Assembly: GCF_013375035.1 (NCBI RefSeq)
Contig: NZ_CP056032.1
Coordinates: 3,080,001-3,144,000, forward strand
From: Spirosoma sp. KUDC1026
GTDB taxonomy: Bacteria; Bacteroidota; Bacteroidia; Cytophagales; Spirosomataceae
Direction of reading: 5' to 3'
DNA length: 64,000 nt
The notes beneath the pieces were generated by a model. The model was given only the letters and a program-made list of their open reading frames with translations, did not search any database and was not told where the DNA came from. How positions within the stretch are numbered: the first letter of the stretch is position 1; every line of letters begins with the position of its first letter. This document shows, piece after piece, positions 1 through 8,726 of this stretch. The position numbers were made by a program, and so were the translations under genes.

Positions 1-2
1 AA

Positions 3-92
3 CTTGGTAATGGCGATGGCGACGTTAGCGATCAGAGCACTGTAAATGGATTTGTGGGCGGCAGCCATTGGCAGATTATGGATAAAGAATGA
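3..92 (+). CDS. C-terminal end of an unidentified protein (5' cut by window edge)
   Basis: The frame is open from the window edge to a TGA at 90-92 and encodes about 29 residues ending in GGSHWQIMDKE. The composition (Gly/Asp-rich, then an aromatic tail) looks like a real protein end rather than random translation. The family cannot be named from so little. The next 150 bases before the cupin gene hold nothing recognisable. Confidence 0.4.
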   Translation, partial: LGNGDGDVSDQSTVNGFVGGSHWQIMDKE

Positions 93-245
93 GTGGAGAG
101 CTTCCGTATAGCAGAACGCCAATCCATTCAGATGGTTTTTAACGAACTACTATCCCGCTGCCCAAGTTTGTAATTACAAGCCTAAACTAATCGTTAATCA
201 GTTCCTTTGATAGGGGGGATGCCGGGGTTTTGAACAGACAGATGG

Positions 246-821
246 ATGAATCGAATTGAATTTTTGACCCTAAGCGGCTTCGGGCTGCTCCCCTTCAGAC
301 TTCCTATGTATACAGCGATCCCAGACCCCGAGATGTATCGATTTAAAGACGATGGCCTGATTCCGAACAGTACGTACCCGCTGCTGCTCTACCGCAAGGC
401 GTTCACGGACCGGGGGCCGGCGGGGGCACTGTGGCTGGAAGAACAGTTCGCGGCCAACAACTGGACAAACTCCTGGCGAAACGGCGTTTTCCCGTATCAT
501 CATTACCATAGCACCACCCATGAAGTACTGGGCATTTATAGCGGCTCGGCACAGTTACAACTGGGTGGAGAGCAGGGGCAGGCCGTTACCGTCAAAGCTG
601 GTGACATTGTTGTGATTCCGGCTGGTGTAGGGCACAAGAATCTGACATCGTCGTCTGACTTTGGTGTGGTAGGAGCCTACCCCGATGGACGGAACTTTGA
701 CGTACTGCGCGGTCGACCCGGCGAACGTCCCGACGCCGATAAGCGTATCGCAGCCCTGCCATTACCCGAAACAGACCCGTTGCTTGGCAAAACAGGCGGA
801 CTAGTCGCCTTCTGGAAATAG
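246..821 (+). CDS. Cupin-domain protein
   Basis: A 191-residue single-domain cupin. Motif 1 is HHYHSTTHEVLGIYSG (H-x-H, then Glu and Gly) and motif 2 is GDIVVIPAGVGHKNL, so the usual three His and one Glu metal ligands are present. The fold binds a divalent metal and may act as an isomerase, oxygenase or sugar/small-molecule binder; the substrate cannot be told from sequence. The ATG at 246 gives an N-terminus resembling a degenerate Tat-type leader (EFLTLSGFGLL); an ATG at 306 would give a cytosolic protein of 171 residues starting MYTAIPDPEM. It stands alone, with about 220 bases of AT-rich spacer behind it. Confidence 0.82.
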   Translation: MNRIEFLTLSGFGLLPFRLPMYTAIPDPEMYRFKDDGLIPNSTYPLLLYRKAFTDRGPAGALWLEEQFAANNWTNSWRNGVFPYHHYHSTTHEVLGIYSGSAQLQLGGEQGQAVTVKAGDIVVIPAGVGHKNLTSSSDFGVVGAYPDGRNFDVLRGRPGERPDADKRIAALPLPETDPLLGKTGGLVAFWK

Positions 822-1043
822 ATCACACGAATGTACGTTTGAAGTCTATCTTGAAGATTATATCTATATATTTATCTTTATTGATGTGTATGCGAAATAC
901 AGCTAAAAACGAACTGTTTTAGGAGGCAAAACAAAATAGTATTCTGGTTTGCGTTCGTATCAGACAAAAAGCGAAGCGGCAGCGAAGAAGATTGGTCGAT
1001 TTGAAGGAAATCTTAGAATTTTTCCGAAGAAAAACCTGTTTAT

Positions 1044-2345
1044 TTGACAGGAGCCAGTTTTAAAACTGCCCGTCACACGGTATATTTAGATCAAAATTTA
1101 ACCGCCGGATTATTAATGCTTCATAGAGGGGTTTGCCAGACAACTTTTCCAAAATCACAGGCCGAATTGGCCAACCAATTATTCGACGAAGCCGTCAAGC
1201 AGTTCCTACTGAACTGGATGGAGCACGCAACCATCAGCGGCCTGGCAAATTCCTTTACCATCGATACCACGCCCCATAGCTTTGTGGAAGAAGGTGCTCT
1301 GCGCACGTTTTTTCGCCTGCATGTGGAGGATGCTCTCGAACTGTTGATGACAGATCGGGTCATTGCCCGCCATCTGCTCCGGCCAATCAGTGAGGTTTAC
1401 TTCGAGAATGACGCGTACGAGCCAATGTTAGCCCGCTTTGAGCGCCGTATCTATAACCTGGCCATGCACCGCGAACACCTGGAAGTGCCTTTCCGGTACA
1501 GTTCACCGAGTCGCCAGGGTGATTATGGAGATACCCTCATCCCGGCAGTTACGTCCGACGAGCCAATCCGCGAGGATATTGGTATGTACTTCGGTACTCG
1601 CCGGAGCGACGAAACCGCTCTGTCAATACTGGGCGGCCAGCTTCGTCGGGAAGTAGCTGTTTCGGCACCCTCAGCGTTACCAATTCATATTATTACAGAA
1701 GGATACATGACTGAATCGCTGCAGGCGGTTCGTGAACACGCGGCCATGCTGGGTAGTATTGGTGAGACGCAACCGCAATGCTTTATCATTCAGCGACGCC
1801 ATGCGGCTGACGATCGGCACCTGGGGGCGGCCCTCTTGCTGATGGACCCGCAACACCCGGGACGCCCCCAGCGGATTATTTTCGGCGATACGCTGAACCC
1901 CGGTGGACAGCCACCCTGGTGGGATAAATTTCGCGCGAAAATCGATAGTGTCTTTGCCCAGCCGGAAGGCGTAGCACCCGTATCGGACATTCTGGAAGAT
2001 GGGGGTGTGAAGCTTCAGCGTCTGCATGATGGCGTTCCCGTTCGGCATCAGGATATTGACTGCGCCTTCTACACCGCGTCCATGTGCCGTTCGTTAATTC
2101 AGCTTATTCACGAAAGCCCGGAATTGGTCTTGACGGGTGACATTAAGTCAATTGTGAGCCGGATGACGGCGGGTATGCCCGAATATTACGAAGAAGCCGA
2201 CCAGCCCCGTTCCCCCGAACTCGTTCGGGAAGAGAACGTTGTTCGGCGGTGGAATACGGGTCAGGAGGCTCTGCGGAAGATCTGGCAGCGCCAGACAAAT
2301 GCGCCGAAAGCAGCGCTGCCCCTAAAGGCTGTCGCTGCGTCGTAG
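1044..2345 (+). CDS. Candidate CE-clan (Ulp1/YopJ-like) cysteine protease or acetyltransferase
   Basis: A 433-residue protein with no signal peptide or membrane segment. I do not recognise the N-terminal 210 residues, which look helical. The segment from about 212 to 355 has the layout of CE-clan enzymes: a strand ending in His259 (RRHAADDRHLGAALLLMDP), a strand with Asp282 (RIIFGDTLNP), and Gln336-Asp-Ile-Asp-Cys340 at the start of a helix (HQDIDCAFYTASMCRSL). His-Asp spacing is 23 and Asp-Cys 58, near the values in Ulp1 and YopJ. The family assignment is inference. The frame opens after a TAG at 1014 and the start used is TTG 1044; ATG 1116 is an alternative. It is monocistronic. Confidence 0.5.
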   Translation: MTGASFKTARHTVYLDQNLTAGLLMLHRGVCQTTFPKSQAELANQLFDEAVKQFLLNWMEHATISGLANSFTIDTTPHSFVEEGALRTFFRLHVEDALELLMTDRVIARHLLRPISEVYFENDAYEPMLARFERRIYNLAMHREHLEVPFRYSSPSRQGDYGDTLIPAVTSDEPIREDIGMYFGTRRSDETALSILGGQLRREVAVSAPSALPIHIITEGYMTESLQAVREHAAMLGSIGETQPQCFIIQRRHAADDRHLGAALLLMDPQHPGRPQRIIFGDTLNPGGQPPWWDKFRAKIDSVFAQPEGVAPVSDILEDGGVKLQRLHDGVPVRHQDIDCAFYTASMCRSLIQLIHESPELVLTGDIKSIVSRMTAGMPEYYEEADQPRSPELVREENVVRRWNTGQEALRKIWQRQTNAPKAALPLKAVAAS

Positions 2346-2350
2346 CCGGA

Positions 2351-2671
2351 TTAACGATTACCGCTTTTCGTCGTTTTCTTGGTTGTTGCTGTCTTTTTCG
2401 TCGTGGTAGGCTGACTACCCGTACCATCAGGCGAAGCACTGCGGTTTTTAGTCTTTGCTTTAGGCGGTACGTACATATAGGACCGGCTGGAGCCTTCGTC
2501 GGCAATGGTCATGCTTTGGGCCATACTGGTAGTTGGTCGTTTGCCCTCGGTAAGATAACCGGTACCCGTTGAGGCTGTTGAGCCACCGCTCTTGCCACCG
2601 GTTGTTGATTGGGCTTGGCTGTAGGTGAACCCCAGTAGGCATAGGCTGAGCGTTGCGAAAATCGTTTTCAT
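2351..2671 (-). CDS. Small secreted low-complexity protein
   Basis: A 106-residue protein with a clear signal peptide (MKTIFATLSLCLLGFTYSQA) followed by a Ser/Thr/Gly-rich and then Thr/Lys-rich tail, including TTTKKTATTKKTTKSGNR at the end. No domain is recognisable. It is convergent with the upstream plus-strand gene, with five bases between the two stop codons. It is probably a periplasmic or surface protein; function unknown. The unbroken signal peptide is the main reason to believe it is a gene. Confidence 0.6.
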   Translation of the reverse strand: MKTIFATLSLCLLGFTYSQAQSTTGGKSGGSTASTGTGYLTEGKRPTTSMAQSMTIADEGSSRSYMYVPPKAKTKNRSASPDGTGSQPTTTKKTATTKKTTKSGNR

Positions 2672-2724
2672 AAGCGTGTTGAGTAAAGATACTTGGGTTA
2701 ATCGACCATTACGTATACTATAAC

Positions 2725-2770
2725 AACAAGCGCCCCGGCATAGCTGTTCAACTAGGCCGGGGCGCTTGTT
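2725..2770 (-). terminator. Intrinsic terminator hairpin at the end of the dipeptidase operon
   Basis: A perfect 15-bp inverted repeat (2725-2739 with 2756-2770, core AAGCGCCCCGGC) with a 16-base loop, placed 30 bases past the dipeptidase stop. An A-rich run precedes it on the minus strand and T-rich sequence follows on both strands, so it may work in both directions. Confidence 0.7.
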
Positions 2771-2799
2771 TATTTTTTAACCGGTAATTAACGGGTAAA

Positions 2800-3870
2800 T
2801 CAGGCCCAGGCCGTCCGCAGGAAACGAAGCCAGTTGCCATGCATGACGTTCCGAATATCTTCGTCCGAGTAGCCGCGCTGACTCAGCAAATCCGGAATTT
2901 TCTGCAGATCGGCGATGGTTTCCAGATCATACGGGCTCTGTTCTTTGCCAAACGCCCCATCCAGATCCGAGCCGATACCAATGTGATCCGCGTTCCCGGC
3001 AATCTGGCAGATGTGGTCGAGGTGATCAATCATCACGGCCAGGTTGCAGTTCATCCCCTCGGGCGTCGACTGACCCCGGACCCAGTTAGGTACCATCATC
3101 CAGGCATCCAGCGCCCCACCAATGACGGCTCCCCGTTCGATTAGTGCTTTGATCTGGTCATCGCTGAACTGCCGGTTATGATTGACCAGCGCCCGGCAGA
3201 GATTATGGCTCGCCCAGACGGAGCCATTAAAATGGTCCAGCGCTTCCCAGAAACTGTCATCGCAGAGATGCGTAGCGTCCAGGATGATATTGAACCGCTC
3301 CATTTCCTTTAACAACTCATGCCCGGCTGGTCCCATGAATCCTGTAGCGTCGGTACCCTGCGCGTAACGACCGGGCCCGTAGTGAGCCGGACCAATAGCG
3401 CGGAGACCATATTCATAAGCCCGCTCGACGTACGCCGGCGTGACAATCGAATCGGCTCCCTCCAGGCTTAGGATATAGCCGATGGGTTTCTCGTCAACCG
3501 GTGTATCGTCGCTCCAGAGAACAATATGATTTTCCAGTTCGTCCAGATTTCGAATGGGCGTCATCTCGCCGTCTTCGACCATGGTTTCGTACCAGATACG
3601 CTGCCCCTGCGTCTGCGCCCAGGCCTGCTCGGGTGAGTGCCAGCCCGGTAGTGGATTGTCGGGTGCTACGTACCGGCCAATCTGGGTGGCCACGACCAGG
3701 CCGACTTTTCCCCGACGTAACTCCGGAAACGATACGGTGCCTCTCGCCCGGTCGGGTTTGTCGGTTAAACCAATTTCCCGATCCCGGATGGCGTCGATGG
3801 GCTGCCGCAGATCGCGGTTCCACTCCAGCGCGTTCATGCTGAGGTCGAGGTGAGCATCAATGGTGAACAT
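2800..3870 (-). CDS. Membrane dipeptidase (peptidase family M19)
   Basis: A 356-residue renal-dipeptidase-family enzyme, which cleaves dipeptides including those with a D-residue at the C-terminal side. Metal-ligand segments appear in order: DAHLDLS near the N-terminus, the bridging Glu in LSLEGADSI, His in LDATHLCDDSFWE, His in WASHNLCR, and Asp in GIGSDLDGAFG. No signal peptide is seen, so it is probably cytosolic. ATG 3870 is chosen because the only upstream in-frame start is a TTG. It is the last gene of the operon, 54 bases behind a PLP enzyme that fits D-amino-acid breakdown. Confidence 0.9.
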   Translation of the reverse strand: MFTIDAHLDLSMNALEWNRDLRQPIDAIRDREIGLTDKPDRARGTVSFPELRRGKVGLVVATQIGRYVAPDNPLPGWHSPEQAWAQTQGQRIWYETMVEDGEMTPIRNLDELENHIVLWSDDTPVDEKPIGYILSLEGADSIVTPAYVERAYEYGLRAIGPAHYGPGRYAQGTDATGFMGPAGHELLKEMERFNIILDATHLCDDSFWEALDHFNGSVWASHNLCRALVNHNRQFSDDQIKALIERGAVIGGALDAWMMVPNWVRGQSTPEGMNCNLAVMIDHLDHICQIAGNADHIGIGSDLDGAFGKEQSPYDLETIADLQKIPDLLSQRGYSDEDIRNVMHGNWLRFLRTAWA

Positions 3871-3924
3871 ACTCGTCAACGATTTTTAAGTAATTGGCTT
3901 CGCGAACTGCGTTACTAGCGAAAA

Positions 3925-5055
3925 CTACACAGCAATGATCCGGTCGCGGGCTACCGTTGCCCACTCGCCGGTAACTAGCCCGTCTTCGATCGTGAACGCT
4001 CGCTCGTAGAGCGCGACGGTGGGGCAGATGTGATTCGGGATGCCATACAGTACGTCGCCGATCTGATACGTATGACCCGCACCGGCTTCAACAACCAGAT
4101 GTTCTTCGCTCTGGCCGATGGCTTTTAGTTCAGGCGCGTTCAGGAACGAGACCCGCAGGCCCAGCTCGCACTCGGCCGCAATGGATTTGTGGCCCAGATC
4201 GAGGCACAGTTTGGTATCGTCAGGTAGGGAAATAACCCGCGTAACGACCAGCGCTGCGGGTAAAAATGGCTGCTCTGCTAAAGTCGCGCCGTAGCCTTTA
4301 TCCCAGTAAATGAACGTACCGGGGCTGCACTCCACCGGTGGCAGGCCGTCGATATGACGTTTCGTGTGAATCGGGAACGTCGGGCTGCCACCAGCAACGA
4401 TGAGCGGGGGGGCAAATCCGTCCGCAGAGAGTGCTTCGGCTAGTTGCTGAACGGGGGCAAAGGCCGCGTCACACTCCGCCGTCCGCTGCGCCAGGTCAGG
4501 GTTACGGATATGCCCGTCATAAGCATGTAATCCCACGGGCCGGATGCCACTTAACTGCGTCAATTGCGCGTAGAGCGTCTTGGCGTGTTCGTCAGGCGCG
4601 ATCCCAGTGCGGTTCATGCCCACGTTCAGGTCGACATACACGGGAATGGAAATCTCTGCTACTGACGCCAGATCAGACAGTTGCAGAGCCGTGGCCAGGT
4701 TGTCAACCAGACAGGAGAACAACGTATCAGGATATTTCTGAATCAGCTCGACGAAACGTTGCTGTTTGGCACCCACTGGCTGGTAGGCCAGCAAGACGTC
4801 CGTAGCCCCCGCCATCGCCAGCATTTCGGCCTCGGCGATGGTCGCGCATTTGAACTTCTGAATCCCTGCTTCCAGCATCAGCCGGGTCGCTTCCCGTGAC
4901 TTATTTGTTTTGACGTGGGGGCGGAGCCGATTTACGTCATAGATCGCCTGCGTGAGCAACGTAACGTTTTCCCGTACCCGATCCGGATAAACGACCAGCG
5001 CGGGGCTATCCAGCTGCGCTACGTTATCAATGACGTACCAGTTTGAATCGCTCAT
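3925..5055 (-). CDS. D-threonine aldolase / D-serine dehydratase-like PLP enzyme
   Basis: A 376-residue fold-type III PLP enzyme (alanine racemase-type N-terminal barrel). The PLP lysine is expected in RPHVKTNKS (about residue 50). The C-terminal domain has the family's metal-binding His-x-Cys in IPNHICPTVALYERA, as in DSD1-type D-serine dehydratase and metal-activated D-threonine aldolase. The two activities cannot be separated by eye. Products would be pyruvate and ammonia from D-serine, or glycine and an aldehyde from D-threonine. It lies between ridA and the M19 dipeptidase; a RidA partner favours the dehydratase, which releases 2-aminoacrylate. Confidence 0.85.
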   Translation of the reverse strand: MSDSNWYVIDNVAQLDSPALVVYPDRVRENVTLLTQAIYDVNRLRPHVKTNKSREATRLMLEAGIQKFKCATIAEAEMLAMAGATDVLLAYQPVGAKQQRFVELIQKYPDTLFSCLVDNLATALQLSDLASVAEISIPVYVDLNVGMNRTGIAPDEHAKTLYAQLTQLSGIRPVGLHAYDGHIRNPDLAQRTAECDAAFAPVQQLAEALSADGFAPPLIVAGGSPTFPIHTKRHIDGLPPVECSPGTFIYWDKGYGATLAEQPFLPAALVVTRVISLPDDTKLCLDLGHKSIAAECELGLRVSFLNAPELKAIGQSEEHLVVEAGAGHTYQIGDVLYGIPNHICPTVALYERAFTIEDGLVTGEWATVARDRIIAV

Positions 5056-5078
5056 AAAGAAGATAGATGAAGGAGGAA

Positions 5079-5153
5079 AGACGCAAGAATAAAGACATTA
5101 GACAAAACACGGCGGTAGCAAAGATTTTGTCTAGTGTCTTTATTCTTGTGTCT
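5079..5153. repeat. 29-bp near-perfect inverted repeat inside the operon
   Basis: Arms 5079-5107 and 5125-5153 match at 27 of 29 positions (AAGAATAAAGAC core) around a 17-base loop. It occupies most of the 116-base gap between ridA and the D-amino-acid enzyme gene. The transcript would fold into a long AU-rich hairpin, so it may be a processing or attenuation site, or a copy of a dispersed palindromic element. Confidence 0.8.
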
Positions 5154-5171
5154 ACCGTCTCAAATTCTCTG

Positions 5172-5645
5172 TTATACCAGTTCAAACAGAGCTTCGATTT
5201 CAACGGGGATGTTGTCGGGCAGGGAGCCGAAGCCAACCGCCGATCGTACACCGATTCCGTTCTCTTCACCCCATACCTGCGCGAACAGTTCACTGCAGCC
5301 GTTGATGATGTACGGATGCCGCTCGAAATCGGGCGTACAATTCACCATGCCCAGCACTTTGATGACCCGTTTTACCCGGTCCAGGCTACCCAGATTCTCT
5401 TTGATGGTCGAAAGCATAGTCAGACCGACCTGACGAGCGGCCAGTTTGCCCGCTTCCATGTCCATGTCGGCACCAATCCGGCCAATGATCAGACTTTTGT
5501 CGTCCTGCACAGGACCGTGACCCGATAGGTACAGGTATTTGCCGTCAATGAGGTATGGTTTGTAAACGCCCAGCGGAGTGGGAGCAGGGGGCAGCGAAAG
5601 ACCAGTCTGCGCAAAAGCGGAATCGGGAGAAAGGGTGGTTTGCAT
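5172..5645 (-). CDS. RidA/YjgF family enamine/imine deaminase
   Basis: A 157-residue member of the YjgF/YER057c/UK114 family. The family shows a chorismate-mutase-like trimer that hydrolyses reactive 2-aminoacrylate and related imines left by PLP enzymes. Typical segments are LYLSGHGPVQ, ARQVGLTMLSTIKENLGSL and the C-terminal strand pair IPVEIEALFELV. The usual Arg of the GSRSAVG-type strand is kept (IGVRSAVGFGSLP). It lies directly upstream of a PLP D-amino-acid enzyme, which is the source of substrate expected for it. Confidence 0.9.
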   Translation of the reverse strand: MQTTLSPDSAFAQTGLSLPPAPTPLGVYKPYLIDGKYLYLSGHGPVQDDKSLIIGRIGADMDMEAGKLAARQVGLTMLSTIKENLGSLDRVKRVIKVLGMVNCTPDFERHPYIINGCSELFAQVWGEENGIGVRSAVGFGSLPDNIPVEIEALFELV

Positions 5646-5659
5646 AAAAAAGCAGAAAA

Positions 5660-6973
5660 TTAAATAAAGACGTTGATTATCAGGACACCCGCCAGACCAA
5701 TGACAGCCACCAGGGTTTCCATCATGGACCAGGACCGGATTGTGTCTTTCAAACTTAGGTTAAAATACTCTTTGAACATCCAGAACCCCGGATCGTTGAC
5801 GTGCGAAAACATTAGACTGCCCGCGCCAATCGCGATCACCATCAGGTTTGGATTCACCTGTTGCTGGGTCATCAGCGGGGCAATAATACCCGCGGCAGTT
5901 AGCCCCGCCACCGTGGCTGAACCCAGACAAACCCGGATGATCGCGGCAATGAGCCAGCCCAGAATCAGCGGATTCAGCGAAACGCGCTGCAATTGGTTCG
6001 CAATCTCCTGGCTGATGCCGCTATCGGACAGGACTTGCTTGAACGCCCCCGCCCCGGCAATGATCAGCAGAATCATTGCTACGTCCTTGGCGGCCTCTTC
6101 GTAGATACCCATGATCTGTTTCATGGATTTTCCCTGTTGCAGGCCCAGCGTCAACGTAGCGACGGCTACCGAAAGCAACATCACCGTGGCTGGATCGCCG
6201 ATGAACGTCATCAGGCTTTTTATCGCCGGATCAGCCTGAAAGGCGAACGTAAATACCGTGGTCAGGGCCAGCAGCACGACTGGTAATAAGGCCGTCAGAA
6301 AGCTGTTGGCAGCACCGGGTAACGTATCGGCTGGCCGGGCTTTGGTGGCGAAAATGTCCAGCGGTTCAGATTTGATGTTTTTCAGCGTCTGGGCATAAAC
6401 GGGACCCGCCAGAATGATGGTTGGTACGGCGATAATCAGTCCATACAGCAACGTGACGCCCATATTGGCCCCAAACTGGGCGACCAGCGCGGCCGGGGAG
6501 GGATGCGGGGGCAGAAAACCGTGCGCGACCGATAAGGACGAGAGCATGGGCAGGCCGATGTATACCGCCGGTAGCCGGTACTGATACACGACCGAAAAGA
6601 TGAGCGGCACCATCAATACGAAGCCGACGCTATAAAACAGTGGAATCCCGATGATGAACCCCGTGCAGACCAGTCCCCACTGGATATAGCGGGTACCGAA
6701 GAGACTCATCATGACGTCGGCAATTTTCTGGGCGGCTCCGCTTTCGGCGACCAGCTTGCCCAGCATGGCCCCGAGCGCAATGACGATTACCAGTGAGCCC
6801 AGCGTATCGCCAATCCCTTTCTGCACCGAGTGCGCGATACCCGTCAGCGGTACGCCGAGAAGCCAGCCCGCCAGCATCGACGTAACGAGGAAGGCAAGAA
6901 ACGGGTTGACCTTGCCCCAGGTAATCAACAGAATAAGCAGCAGCAGGCAGATACCAACAATCAGAATCGACAT
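5660..6973 (-). CDS. GntP-family permease (gluconate or D-serine type)
   Basis: A 437-residue inner-membrane protein with about 12 hydrophobic segments and the GntP/DsdX hallmark motifs (LVAESGAAQKIAD; HGFLPPHPSPAAL; ATVAGLTAAGIIAPL). The family moves gluconate, related acids or D-serine with protons. Automatic pipelines would call it a gluconate transporter, but there is no gluconate kinase nearby, while a D-amino-acid PLP enzyme, RidA and a dipeptidase follow 14 bases downstream, so a DsdX-like D-amino-acid role is more likely. ATG 6973 is preferred over the upstream TTG 6997. Confidence 0.88.
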   Translation of the reverse strand: MSILIVGICLLLLILLITWGKVNPFLAFLVTSMLAGWLLGVPLTGIAHSVQKGIGDTLGSLVIVIALGAMLGKLVAESGAAQKIADVMMSLFGTRYIQWGLVCTGFIIGIPLFYSVGFVLMVPLIFSVVYQYRLPAVYIGLPMLSSLSVAHGFLPPHPSPAALVAQFGANMGVTLLYGLIIAVPTIILAGPVYAQTLKNIKSEPLDIFATKARPADTLPGAANSFLTALLPVVLLALTTVFTFAFQADPAIKSLMTFIGDPATVMLLSVAVATLTLGLQQGKSMKQIMGIYEEAAKDVAMILLIIAGAGAFKQVLSDSGISQEIANQLQRVSLNPLILGWLIAAIIRVCLGSATVAGLTAAGIIAPLMTQQQVNPNLMVIAIGAGSLMFSHVNDPGFWMFKEYFNLSLKDTIRSWSMMETLVAVIGLAGVLIINVFI

Positions 6974-7035
6974 AGTGTAAGGCGGGTTAAGCGGCAAAGT
7001 AATAGAACAGACACCAGGAAAGGCAAAGCAGCGGC

Positions 7036-8682
7036 CTATTCCAGCCGCAGTTTGCTGATCTTCTGGGTGTCGCCCTCAATCTTCAGACCATCCTGAATCA
7101 GCACCGCGCGGTACTCAATTTCGTCGTACGACTGAATGTTACTGCCAACGATTTCCAGGCTCTGTTCGCCGGTTTTTGAGATAGGGTAAATGTCCGTGCT
7201 GGTCCATTTCTGGTTGAACTCTTCGTTCAGCGACGACTGCACCGGCCGGTACTCAAAGCCGATCCGGTAGTTTTTACCGTGGCCCAGTTTCAGTACGTTG
7301 GCCAGCAGACGCAGGTTACCGTTGGGCAGTTTCTCGGCTTTTACCGTACGGAACTGAGTGGGTTCCAGAGCGGGTGCTACGTTCTTGAATTTCACCACGA
7401 CGGGGTTTGGCCATTTGTGGTTATTATAAATCCGCTGCGCCCGTACCACCGAAATCTCGATGCCTTCGGGTGTTTGTTTGAACCGGGTTTTACCGTCCAA
7501 GTCGGGTTTGTATTCCACTACGTTGCCGCTTTGCCCCAGCACGCTCACTTCCGTGTTGGCCGTCGTCTTGATGGAACGCAGCAAAAAGTTTCGGCGCTCG
7601 CCCCGTGGCCACTCGGGCATGTTCGTGATATAGGCGTAAACGGTATTGCCATCCTTGCTCTTGGTCAGCCAGATGTCGCCCTCGTTCCGCACAATCCAGG
7701 GCCGCACGTCGTGCACGGCTTCCTGGTTGATGAAATGCCAGGCCCCAATTTCCATCAGGCGTCCCTGCTGCCCTTCGTTCAGTTGGCCCCACTGCGTTGG
7801 TCCCACGTTGAGCAGGTAGGAGCCGCCCTTCGCCCGCGATTCAATCAGGATGTTGATCAACTCGGTACCCGACTTGTAGTGGTCGTTGGTGGGTTTATAA
7901 TTCCAGGCGGTTCCCATCGTCATGCAGCTTTCCCAGGCTGAGCTCAGCGTTTCGCCGGGCAGGTATTGTTCGGGCGTTTGCAAAACGCCCCGCGTCACTA
8001 GGCAGTTGGGCTGGTATTTCCAGACGGTCGCTTTGACCTCTTCGCGCAGGACGTCGCTGTCGATGAAGAACAGATCGACGGGGCCGTAGTTGGTCATCAA
8101 CTCTTTGCACTGCGCTTCCACGAACTGCTTGTATTTGGCCTGAAACGGCTTGGCTTTCTCCCAGTGATCGTCGCGGGTGAGGTCTTTCATCCCGTTGCGG
8201 TACGCAAATGAGAAATCTTCGGGCGAGTAGTAAAAGCCAACGGCTAGCCCCCATTTGCGGCAGGCATCGACGTATTGCCGGACGATGTCTTTTTTGTAAG
8301 GCGTATTCATCACCCCAAAATCGGTGGTTTTTGTATCCCACATGCAGAACCCCGCGTGGTGCTTGGTTGTGAACATAATGTACTGCATACCCGCGTTCTT
8401 GGCCAGGATAACAAGCCGCTCGGGGTCCCAGTCTTTCGGATCGAAGGTTTTGGGCAGTTCACTAATGTAGCGTTCAATGTAGTCCGGCGATGCGCCTACG
8501 AGTGAGTGACTGATCACGACGCCCAACTGGGTATCAACATTCCAGTGAATAAACATGCCAAAACCAGCATCTTTCAGCCACTCTTCGCGTTCAGGTTTGT
8601 TATGATTTACGCCAATCTGGGCGTGAGTGATCGAGAGGAATGAACTTAGGAATAGGAAGGTGAGTAAACAGAAGAATCGCAT
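7036..8682 (-). CDS. Alpha-L-fucosidase (GH29), exported
   Basis: A 548-residue protein with signal peptide MRFFCLLTFLFLSSFLSITHA. It shows GH29 landmarks: FGMFIHWNVDTQLG, MQYIMFTTKHHAGFCMWDTK, and GPVDLFFIDSD, which carries the likely Asp nucleophile. The C-terminal 180 residues form a beta-rich accessory region. It removes terminal alpha-L-fucose from glycans in the periplasm. It is second in the minus-strand operon behind the GH20 gene and 63 bases before the GntP permease, suggesting attack on host- or fungal-type glycans that carry both fucose and N-acetylhexosamine. Confidence 0.93.
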   Translation of the reverse strand: MRFFCLLTFLFLSSFLSITHAQIGVNHNKPEREEWLKDAGFGMFIHWNVDTQLGVVISHSLVGASPDYIERYISELPKTFDPKDWDPERLVILAKNAGMQYIMFTTKHHAGFCMWDTKTTDFGVMNTPYKKDIVRQYVDACRKWGLAVGFYYSPEDFSFAYRNGMKDLTRDDHWEKAKPFQAKYKQFVEAQCKELMTNYGPVDLFFIDSDVLREEVKATVWKYQPNCLVTRGVLQTPEQYLPGETLSSAWESCMTMGTAWNYKPTNDHYKSGTELINILIESRAKGGSYLLNVGPTQWGQLNEGQQGRLMEIGAWHFINQEAVHDVRPWIVRNEGDIWLTKSKDGNTVYAYITNMPEWPRGERRNFLLRSIKTTANTEVSVLGQSGNVVEYKPDLDGKTRFKQTPEGIEISVVRAQRIYNNHKWPNPVVVKFKNVAPALEPTQFRTVKAEKLPNGNLRLLANVLKLGHGKNYRIGFEYRPVQSSLNEEFNQKWTSTDIYPISKTGEQSLEIVGSNIQSYDEIEYRAVLIQDGLKIEGDTQKISKLRLE

Positions 8683-8726
8683 AGGAAAAATGAACTACAC
8701 TACTGAATAAACGAATGGTACTAAAA

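Noticed and set aside
5660..6973. Calling the GntP-family gene a gluconate transporter and naming it gntT
   Set aside because: The family also carries D-serine, and the neighbours favour D-amino acids, so no specific symbol is given.
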